Assembly: GCA_002371235.1 (NCBI GenBank)
Contig: DFGN01000031.1
Span: 1-29,796, forward strand
DNA length: 29,796 nucleotides
Source: Candidatus Saccharibacteria bacterium UBA3749
Lineage (GTDB): Bacteria > Patescibacteriota > Saccharimonadia > Saccharimonadales > Saccharimonadaceae
Direction of reading: 5' to 3'
A model generated the notes under the pieces. The model did not search any database. It was not told where the DNA came from and was given only the letters and a program-made list of their open reading frames with translations. This document shows positions 7,028-13,051 of this stretch, in pieces. The translations under genes and the position numbers were made by a program. The stretch's first letter is position 1; every line of letters starts with the position of its first letter.

Positions 7028-7033
7028 TATAAT
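7028..7033 (+). promoter_or_regulatory. tsaD extended -10 box, leaderless
   Basis: TGgTATAAT (hexamer 7028-7033) ends 7 nt before the tsaD ATG. It is divergent from the HTH operon promoter about 40 bp away. Confidence 0.7.
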
Positions 7034-7040
7034 TCTAGGG

Positions 7041-8132
7041 ATGAAAATACTCGGAATTGAAACTAGTTGTGACGAGACGGCGGCAGCCGTAGTTGAGGAT
7101 GGCACTAAAATCCTATCAAACGTGGTTGTGTCACAGATCGATATTTTTGCTGAATATGGTGGTGTAATTCCAGAGGTCGCTGCCAGAAGTCATCTCGAGG
7201 CAATACTTCCCGTTGTTGATAAAGCACTTAGTGATGCTTCGTGCTCTTGGGACGAAATTGATGCAATCGCCGTGACGCATGCGCCAGGGCTTCTTGGTTC
7301 TCTTCTGATTGGCACACTGACAGCAAGAACGCTTGCCATTCTCCACAATAAGCCACTCTATGCTGTACATCATCTAAAATCACATGTGTATGCGAATTGG
7401 TTAACGACCAATACCAATCAGAATGAGTCCACGTTGGCTCACTCTTCTAAAAATGCGGACGCTTCTTTGAATGACATTATTAACCACCCCACATTCCCAC
7501 TTTTAGCCTTAGTTGTGTCGGGTGGACACACACAGATATTGTATATGCGGGGACATAATCAATTTGAGATAATCGGCACGACAAGAGATGACGCGATTGG
7601 TGAATGCTTTGACAAGGTGGCTAAAATTCTTGGTTTGCCATATCCGGGTGGGCCATCAATTACAAAAGCGGCTACTGGTAATCCGTTACGATATCGTTTT
7701 CCACACCCAAAGGTGGATGGATATGATTTTTCATTCTCTGGGCTCAAAACAGCAGTTCTAAGAGAAGTACAAAAAGCGGTTAATGTGCCTATTTCCTACC
7801 CCTCACACCAACTGGCCGATTTGTTGACACCAGAACAGGTGGCCGATTTCGCCGCTTCTTTTCAGCGGACAGCCGTGGAGATTTTGTGTGAAAAAATCAG
7901 TTCCGCAATGTGCAATTATCCAGATATCCAGTCCGTAGTCGTCGCCGGTGGCGTTTCCGCCAATCAGAAACTACGTGAGGCATTGCCGGAAGCTTATTTT
8001 CCCGCTCCGGTATTATCGGGCGATAATGGAGCCATGGTGGGCGCAGCTTGTTACTACGAAATTTTGTCGGGCGTAAAACCAGTGGACCCATATAAGCTAA
8101 ATATTTATCCAAGAATTTCGATTGAAAAATAA
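7041..8132 (+). CDS. tsaD: tRNA N6-threonylcarbamoyladenosine transferase TsaD
   Basis: The transferase that moves threonylcarbamoyl from TsaC-made TC-AMP to A37 of ANN-decoding tRNAs, working with TsaB and TsaE. Features seen: N-terminal ILGIETSCDETAAAVVEDG, ASKHA metal ligands in HHLKSH (H111, H115), SGGHTQI (160-166), DDAIGECFDKVAKILGLPYPGGP and the C-terminal VVVAGGVSANQKLRE. The protein has 363 residues. About 25 extra residues (roughly 121-150, TNTNQNEST onward) sit between the HxxxH motif and SGGHT, where most bacterial TsaD have only a few; this looks like a surface insertion. The start is set by the conserved MKILGIETS and by a -10 box 7 nt upstream. Confidence 0.97.
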   Translation: MKILGIETSCDETAAAVVEDGTKILSNVVVSQIDIFAEYGGVIPEVAARSHLEAILPVVDKALSDASCSWDEIDAIAVTHAPGLLGSLLIGTLTARTLAILHNKPLYAVHHLKSHVYANWLTTNTNQNESTLAHSSKNADASLNDIINHPTFPLLALVVSGGHTQILYMRGHNQFEIIGTTRDDAIGECFDKVAKILGLPYPGGPSITKAATGNPLRYRFPHPKVDGYDFSFSGLKTAVLREVQKAVNVPISYPSHQLADLLTPEQVADFAASFQRTAVEILCEKISSAMCNYPDIQSVVVAGGVSANQKLREALPEAYFPAPVLSGDNGAMVGAACYYEILSGVKPVDPYKLNIYPRISIEK

Positions 8133-8173
8133 AACTATATACTATAGGTCAATCCGTTAAAGATGGTGCTTAG

Positions 8174-10561
8174 TTAAATGTCGTCCTGGTCAAAGATGCG
8201 AGTGGAGAGCTTATGCATGAAAGATTTTAGTAGCTCAAATACGACGACCGAGGAGCCGATGGCAATAAGGGTTGCTATGAGTCCGTTTGGACTGAGGAAA
8301 ACAAAATCGAAGAATTCGTGAAAAAACGGGATAAGGAAAGCGCTTGCCATAATTCCGACAATAGTAAAGAGGAGCCCGGCGCGTAGAGGATTAAGCGGTT
8401 TTGAAATCCAATAAATAAGAATGAGGTCAATAGTGAAAGTAACAAATATAGCCGTAGTGGCAAGATCATAATGTGGGAAGATACCATAATGGGCCAGTAG
8501 GGAGATGGTGAGCATAGCGATTGAGATAGTGAGGCCAACTGGTAAAGAATACTCTATGATATTGCGAGTAAAACGATTTTTGATGCGGTCGGTATTATGT
8601 TCGAGCGAGAGAATGAGGCCGGGAAAGCCGATACAGGCGAAGTTAAGAAGCGACATTTCGACCGGAGAAGAAAATGGATATTTGATGGGAACAAAGATAA
8701 AAACCACAGCAAGAATACTTGCATAGATTGTCTTGGCGAGGAATAAGGCAGTAGAACGCTCAAGATTATTGATAGATTGACGACCTTCGGCGATAATTGA
8801 AGGAACAGCCGCAAAATCTGACTTTAATAGCACAAGTTTGGCAGAGCGTCGCGCGGCATCAGAACCCTCACCAATCGCAATGCTACAGTCCGCCTCCTTC
8901 ATGGCTAGAATGTCGTTCACGCCATCACCGGTCATAGCTACGGTTCTTCCCTGTTTTTTAAGTGCAGCGATGAGGCCTTTTTTCTCCACTGGAGTAACAC
9001 GAGTAAAAACATTGTATTCACTTACAAGTTTGTCGTAATCATGAGTTGACTCGGAGGAAAGATTGAAGCCTTTGATATCTTTGACGCCAACGTGAGAAGC
9101 AATGGATGATACGGCTTTCAAATCGTCGCCTGAAATAATTCTGATGTCGATATTATTCTTGTAAAAATAATCAATGATTTGTTTGGCGTCTGGACGAACT
9201 TCGTCTTCAAGATGAATATAGCCGAGAAGTGTATCTTTGGTGGATGAGAATGCAAGATCGTCTGCTGGAGTAGTGCTGCCGCTGTGTGGGATGGTGTTTG
9301 ACTCGTGACGATTGTTTGCTTCTGGCAATATCTCTTTCTTGACGACGGCGAGGGTGCGAAAATTGGCGGCCGCTAAGTTCACAGTTTCAATAATGCTCGC
9401 GTCACTAGTGATAAATTCAACTGCTCCGAGAAGGTAAGTGGCAGATTCGGTTTTTATGCCGGAACATTTTCTTTCTGAGGAGAAGTTTATAATTTCGGTA
9501 ATGCCACTTATTTCTTCAAATTTGGCCTGTTTTAGAAACTTTTGTTTTAACGTGCTTATAGTGGCATTGTCAGTGGTTTGATGCGTTAAGATCGAGGCTA
9601 GAACGCGCTCGAACGACTTTTTTGTGGCAGTATAATCATGGACAGTCATCCTGCCAGTCGTGATGGTACCGGTTTTGTCAAGAGCTATAGTATCTACCCT
9701 GGCTAACGTTTCGATAGAATAAAGATCCTGGACTAAGACACTTTTCTTGCTCAACCTGATCGTGGCAAGAGCAAGCACCGAACTAGTTAGTAGTATTAAA
9801 CCTTCTGGAATCATGTTAATAAGCGATGCCACCGTACTGGTAACAGCCGTCGTCGTATCGTTGCCCTCAACACGAAAACGACTCCAGAGAACCAATACAC
9901 CAATCGGAATTAGCGCAATACTGATATACTTCACGATGTTATTCATAAGTTTGAACAATTTTGAGTCAGCTGTTTTTATAGTATGGGCGGATATTTCAAG
10001 TTTACTAAGTTCCGTATTCTTGCCAACTGCTGTGACTTCGGCCTTACACGCGCCGGAAACAACGAAGGAGCCAGAGATTAATTTATCACCAGGTTGTTTT
10101 ACAATACTCTCCTGCTCACCCGTAATGAACGATTCGTTTACCTCAACAGTTCCTTCTCTTATCTTGCTATCAACGATTATTTGATCACCGAGAGAGTACA
10201 CTATTAAATCATCTTCGACGATGTCCGACTGGTCAATTTGAATTGTTTTGCCATCCCGAATGACAGTTGGTCGCTGTTCAGAAATTAGACGCATCTTATC
10301 AACAGTACGTTTAGCGCGAATTTCATTGATGATACTTATAAGGGTATTTGCGATAGCGATAAGAACAAATAGTAGATTCTTATATTCTCCAACCATAATA
10401 ATCATGATGGCGAGAATTAGATTAACAAGGTTAAAAATCGTCAATGTATTTTTTAGGATAATGCTGACCGTAGTATTGCCGGTTTTCTTTAGAACTCGGT
10501 TTATTTTACCAGCAGCAATTCTGGCTTGGACTTGTTTTGTGCTAAGACCTGATAGATTCAT
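8174..10561 (-). CDS. P-type cation-transporting ATPase (CtpE-like)
   Basis: A 795-residue P-type ATPase. Features in order: short cytosolic N-terminus, membrane helices M1-M2 (about 35-85), actuator domain with TGE loop (ITGEQE), M3-M4 with MIPEGLILL, phosphorylation motif DKTGT with Asp near residue 294, nucleotide-binding domain, hinge TGDGVNDILAMKEADC near 542, and further C-terminal helices. There is no N-terminal heavy-metal domain and no CPC motif, so it is not a copper/zinc pump. The PEGL in M4, followed by the ARVDTIALDKTGT region, resembles the actinobacterial CtpE group, for which calcium transport has been reported; the substrate here is inference. An extended -10 (TGtTACAAT) ends 6 nt before the ATG. 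It is convergent with tsaD and downstream of the DUF362 gene with a separate promoter. Confidence 0.9.
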   Translation of the reverse strand: MNLSGLSTKQVQARIAAGKINRVLKKTGNTTVSIILKNTLTIFNLVNLILAIMIIMVGEYKNLLFVLIAIANTLISIINEIRAKRTVDKMRLISEQRPTVIRDGKTIQIDQSDIVEDDLIVYSLGDQIIVDSKIREGTVEVNESFITGEQESIVKQPGDKLISGSFVVSGACKAEVTAVGKNTELSKLEISAHTIKTADSKLFKLMNNIVKYISIALIPIGVLVLWSRFRVEGNDTTTAVTSTVASLINMIPEGLILLTSSVLALATIRLSKKSVLVQDLYSIETLARVDTIALDKTGTITTGRMTVHDYTATKKSFERVLASILTHQTTDNATISTLKQKFLKQAKFEEISGITEIINFSSERKCSGIKTESATYLLGAVEFITSDASIIETVNLAAANFRTLAVVKKEILPEANNRHESNTIPHSGSTTPADDLAFSSTKDTLLGYIHLEDEVRPDAKQIIDYFYKNNIDIRIISGDDLKAVSSIASHVGVKDIKGFNLSSESTHDYDKLVSEYNVFTRVTPVEKKGLIAALKKQGRTVAMTGDGVNDILAMKEADCSIAIGEGSDAARRSAKLVLLKSDFAAVPSIIAEGRQSINNLERSTALFLAKTIYASILAVVFIFVPIKYPFSSPVEMSLLNFACIGFPGLILSLEHNTDRIKNRFTRNIIEYSLPVGLTISIAMLTISLLAHYGIFPHYDLATTAIFVTFTIDLILIYWISKPLNPLRAGLLFTIVGIMASAFLIPFFHEFFDFVFLSPNGLIATLIAIGSSVVVFELLKSFMHKLSTRIFDQDDI

Positions 10562-10567
10562 ATTACG

Positions 10568-10573
10568 ATTGTA
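10568..10573 (-). promoter_or_regulatory. P-type ATPase extended -10, leaderless
   Basis: Minus-strand TGtTACAAT (hexamer 10568-10573) ends 6 nt before the ATG at 10561. A further TATAAT-like hexamer lies 11 bp upstream. Confidence 0.6.
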
Positions 10574-10612
10574 ACATAATTATATTGTTGTTACCCTAAT
10601 GTTAGTACTAGC

Positions 10613-11500
10613 TTATGCAATTTCTACTAATTCATACTGACAGGAACCAAGTCCAAGAGACTCGGCATAGGGCAGTATAGCGCGACCTTCGCGATCATCG
10701 ATCCACTTTTGTAGCTCCTTGGCTCCAGGCTCATTTGAGGCCCAAATTGCATCAATGAAAGCTTGATCATTTGCTACTGGGTCGATTGACGCAAAAATGC
10801 CAATGTCTGACATGACTGGGTCTCCCTGATCAGAAGCACAATCGCATAATAATGATATAGCATTTGCCACCGTAATATAGGCAATTGGTTTACCTTGTTC
10901 TTTCAGATAATCCGCTACCGCTGTGGCGGCTTCCGCCATTGATTCGATAAAATCGATTTGTTGGTGCTTAGAAAGCCAACAGAGACGTGGGCTGGTAGTC
11001 TTACCAACAGAGTGAATATAGGCTTTCCCTTTTCTTGAGGCAATACCTATGGATTGGTTTTTCAAATTAGCGCCAAAGCCGCCCATGATATGGCCTTTGC
11101 CGTGGGCGAGATTCAAAATTGAGTCATAATTATCAAAATTCTTGCCAATTAAATCGTATTTGAGGTGTTTGCCCTTATTAACTGGAATTTTGATTTCGCC
11201 TTCCGCGTCCATAATGTCCACGTCTGCGATGCTGGTAAAACCATGTTCTCTAGCTGTTTCCAGGTGTTCTTTGGCGTTATTGCGCGTACCACCATATGCA
11301 GTGTTGCATTCAATAATGGTGCCATGTAACTTCTTTACTAGTGGACCAATTAATGATGCTTTAAGATAGCCTTTAGATCCGGTTTCTCCGGTGGAAACCT
11401 TAATTCCAACTTTTCCGCCAAGGTCAATGCCTAAGGCCTCGTAAATATTGACTAGGCTTTCCGGAGTGATAATCTTAGTGAAGTATACTTTACTTTTCAT
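10613..11500 (-). CDS. DUF362 domain protein
   Basis: A 295-residue DUF362 protein. Family features: N-terminal KVGIKVSTGETGSKGYLKA, ECNTAYGGTRNNAKEHLETA with EHGFT, LNLAHGKGHIMGGFGANLKN, GKAYIHSV, and the C-terminal CDCASDQGDPVMSDIGIFAS followed by DPVANDQAFIDA. Many DUF362 proteins carry 4Fe-4S ferredoxin segments; none is visible here apart from the lone CDC pair, so this is the short cytosolic version. Biochemical function is unknown. It has a good ribosome site (AGAAAGGAAAG) and begins 28 bp after the femX stop, so it is the second gene of a femX operon. A link to cell-wall work is suggested only by that position. Confidence 0.88.
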   Translation of the reverse strand: MKSKVYFTKIITPESLVNIYEALGIDLGGKVGIKVSTGETGSKGYLKASLIGPLVKKLHGTIIECNTAYGGTRNNAKEHLETAREHGFTSIADVDIMDAEGEIKIPVNKGKHLKYDLIGKNFDNYDSILNLAHGKGHIMGGFGANLKNQSIGIASRKGKAYIHSVGKTTSPRLCWLSKHQQIDFIESMAEAATAVADYLKEQGKPIAYITVANAISLLCDCASDQGDPVMSDIGIFASIDPVANDQAFIDAIWASNEPGAKELQKWIDDREGRAILPYAESLGLGSCQYELVEIA

Positions 11501-11528
11501 TCTTTCCTTTCTCTTATCGAATTTGGTA

Positions 11529-12461
11529 TTATTTTCGTCTAATGAACTGGTTTAGTTTTCTAGTTAGCTGATAGATACGATATTTCATGGGATTCACTAT
11601 TAGATCGTAGGTTCCAGCATGGCGAACTTCGGTACCAGCAAATGTTTTCTTGAATTCCGTAAACCCTCTCCAGGGATGGTCGGCCGGAGCATCATCTGGA
11701 GCAATACCCCAAAAATCGAATCTTTTTAGGCCCTTTTTGCTAGCATCGAGAATTAACTGAATGGTTAGTATGCCGGTAGCGTGTAATTTTCGACCGAGAT
11801 CAGATTGAGCTCCCTGTAAATTATAGCGCGTCTTTTTATCATCAAATACCAATCCTGCAGCAATTACCTCTGTTTTATCGGTTGTTCCATCATGGTATTT
11901 AACGTAATAGATGGTCGAGAAGGACTGACTTGCTTCTGTCTTTAAATAATTATAGGAAAAGGTATTAATCTTCTTAGCATCGGCTAGGTTTTTTTGTAAA
12001 TCGACTAAATACTTAATGTCCTCGGGGTTGTGACTCTCTATGACTTCGATTCCCTTCTTCTCTGCTGCTTTATAATAACGGAGAAGTCTTGATGGTAGCC
12101 TTGATTTTAGTTCTTCTTCTGTACCAGTTAAGTCTAGTACCCACGTCTCTTTAGGATTAAGGTCTTTGGATTTGACGGCATTCTCGGGCAAGTATTCTTT
12201 AAATTCTTCTTGAGTAGGTTCAATTCTAGCAAAGACCAACTTGGTTGTCTTTGCATAATTCAACACAGAATCAATGGCAAGCTCAAAGGTGTCTTTGTCT
12301 ATAGCGCAAGGACCGTATGGACAATAGAGGTAATTCCCTATTGGGGTTTTCTTAATAATGCCTAAATATTGATATTTGTCATTACATACAAATACAGTTC
12401 GTTCTTCTAGGTCGTCTTGGAGTTTTTGCCATTCTTTAGTTTGTGTAATTAGTATATCCAT
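11529..12461 (-). CDS. FemX/FemAB-family peptidoglycan aminoacyltransferase
   Basis: A 310-residue FemABX protein with tandem GNAT-like domains. This family adds amino acids from aminoacyl-tRNA to the peptidoglycan stem peptide on the inner face of the membrane to build interpeptide bridges. Features: TWVLDLTGTEEELKSRLPSR followed by LLRYYKAAEKKGIEV (helical and typical of the family), a middle block with AAGLVFDDKKTRYNLQGAQS, GILTIQLILDASKKGLKRFDFWG, and DHPWRGFTEFKKTFAGTEVRHAGTYDL near the C-terminus. The amino acid and acceptor position cannot be read from sequence. The start follows a -10 (TAAAAT) by 6 nt, but transcription could also come from the promoter at 12668-12696. Confidence 0.92.
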   Translation of the reverse strand: MDILITQTKEWQKLQDDLEERTVFVCNDKYQYLGIIKKTPIGNYLYCPYGPCAIDKDTFELAIDSVLNYAKTTKLVFARIEPTQEEFKEYLPENAVKSKDLNPKETWVLDLTGTEEELKSRLPSRLLRYYKAAEKKGIEVIESHNPEDIKYLVDLQKNLADAKKINTFSYNYLKTEASQSFSTIYYVKYHDGTTDKTEVIAAGLVFDDKKTRYNLQGAQSDLGRKLHATGILTIQLILDASKKGLKRFDFWGIAPDDAPADHPWRGFTEFKKTFAGTEVRHAGTYDLIVNPMKYRIYQLTRKLNQFIRRK

Positions 12462-12467
12462 AAATTC

Positions 12468-12473
12468 ATTTTA
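12468..12473 (-). promoter_or_regulatory. femX -10 box, leaderless
   Basis: Minus-strand TAAAAT (12468-12473) ends 6 nt before the femX ATG at 12461, leaving no room for a ribosome site. Confidence 0.55.
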
Positions 12474-12495
12474 TCATATTGACTTGTGAATTTTA

Positions 12496-12526
12496 TTGAC
12501 AAATCCGCAGTTATATTTTATATAAT
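12496..12526 (+). promoter_or_regulatory. Possible plus-strand promoter
   Basis: TTGACA (12496-12501), 19 bp, TATAAT (12521-12526) facing right. The spacing is longer than optimal. It would transcribe the same inverted repeats in the opposite sense; no gene follows until 12820. Confidence 0.4.
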
Positions 12527-12534
12527 CAAAAACT

Positions 12535-12661
12535 TGCCGATTTTTGCCATTTCGGTTCATTCTATTGAATTGTTCCCTGTTTTAGCACGTAGAGTGTGGA
12601 GATTCTAATTAACGTTCACGGTTGCTAAAACTACCTCCAACTGCGGCGGACCGTAGTTGTT
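12535..12661 (-). ncRNA. Candidate structured RNA or long femX leader
   Basis: A strong minus-strand promoter (12668-12696) should start transcripts near 12661. The first transcribed bases form a 9-bp stem with tetraloop (12638-12659, one G-T pair). Then GTTTTAGCA (12579-12587) and TGCTAAAAC (12623-12631) form a perfect 9-bp stem enclosing about 35 nt, and a weak CCGA/TCGG stem is followed by a T-run near 12529-12533. No open reading frame fits. It matches no RNA family I know (not tmRNA, SRP RNA, RNase P RNA or 6S by any motif). It could end near 12530 as a small RNA or run on as a 200-nt leader of femX. The 3' end is uncertain. Confidence 0.4.
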
Positions 12662-12667
12662 AGTTTG

Positions 12668-12696
12668 ATTTTAGCGGAAGCTATTTTGTTTGTCAA
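12668..12696 (-). promoter_or_regulatory. Consensus promoter for the 12661 transcript
   Basis: Minus strand: TTGACA (12691-12696), exactly 17 bp, TAAAAT (12668-12673). It lies about 200 bp upstream of femX, with a second -10 box directly in front of femX. Confidence 0.65.
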
Positions 12697-12702
12697 GTAC
12701 GG

Positions 12703-12726
12703 TTGCTAGCCGTTTTGGTTGCTAGT
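12703..12726 (+). repeat. Short tandem GGTTGCTAG repeat
   Basis: GGTTGCTAG occurs twice, 16 bp apart, and a related CGGTTGCTA lies at about 12619-12627. The rest of 12697-12807 shows no gene, only the promoter of the 68-residue protein at its right end. Confidence 0.4.
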
Positions 12727-12807
12727 TATACTCTGGTTGTCCCTCTTTTATGCTTGTGCTTTGGTGGAAAAATAATGGGGAATTGTGGTGCAAATCTCCT
12801 ATTATGG

Positions 12808-12813
12808 TAAAAT
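12808..12813 (+). promoter_or_regulatory. Extended -10 of the 68-residue protein, leaderless
   Basis: TGgTAAAAT (hexamer 12808-12813) ends 6 nt before the ATG at 12820. Confidence 0.6.
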
Positions 12814-12819
12814 TATGGT

Positions 12820-13026
12820 ATGGCCTATATTCGAAAGTTTAAAACAACTTCTGGTGCAACCGGTGTACAAGTATGCTACAAACAGGGAACTAAGGTTGTT
12901 CGAACCATACATGTGGGCTCAGCTTCTTCAGAGTTGGCACTGAGTAAGCTACTCAAAAAAGCACGGGGAATTATCGATGGTAATAATACTCCGTTATTCG
13001 ATCTTAAGAAATATGAAAAAAAATAG
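12820..13026 (+). CDS. Small protein like a transposase N-terminal domain
   Basis: 68 residues. The sequence MAYIRKFKTTSGATGVQV, with a following KQGTKVVRTIHVGSA block and LALSKLLKKARGII, strongly recalls the N-terminal module of IS1634/IS4-type DDE transposases, which begin with a similar 'KxxSGAxxVQ...HxGSAH...LL..AR' pattern. The catalytic DDE domain is absent; the ORF ends cleanly after FDLKKYEKK into an intrinsic terminator. It has its own -10 box and terminator and so appears to be an independent gene, not a random fragment. A domesticated DNA-binding domain or a fossil are both possible. No terminal inverted repeats were seen around it. Confidence 0.65.
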   Translation: MAYIRKFKTTSGATGVQVCYKQGTKVVRTIHVGSASSELALSKLLKKARGIIDGNNTPLFDLKKYEKK

Positions 13027-13050
13027 CGCTCTTAGAGGCGCTATTTTTTT
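13021..13050. terminator. Bidirectional intrinsic terminator
   Basis: AAATAGCGC (13021-13029) and GCGCTATTT (13038-13046) form a perfect 9-bp stem with an A-run before and a T-run after. It serves both the plus-strand 68-residue gene, whose stop codon lies in the left arm, and convergent valS, whose stop is at 13052-13054. Confidence 0.9.
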
Positions 13051-13051
13051 G

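Noticed and set aside
12535..12661. tmRNA, SRP RNA or RNase P RNA
   Set aside because: None of the hallmark motifs (tRNA-like ends with a tag frame, GGAAGCAGCC-type SRP loop, RNase P core) is present.
12579..12673. CRISPR or tracrRNA, because GTTTTAGC occurs repeatedly
   Set aside because: There are only short inverted matches, no repeat-spacer array and no cas genes in the window.
12820..13026. A complete insertion sequence
   Set aside because: No catalytic domain, terminal inverted repeats or target duplication can be seen.
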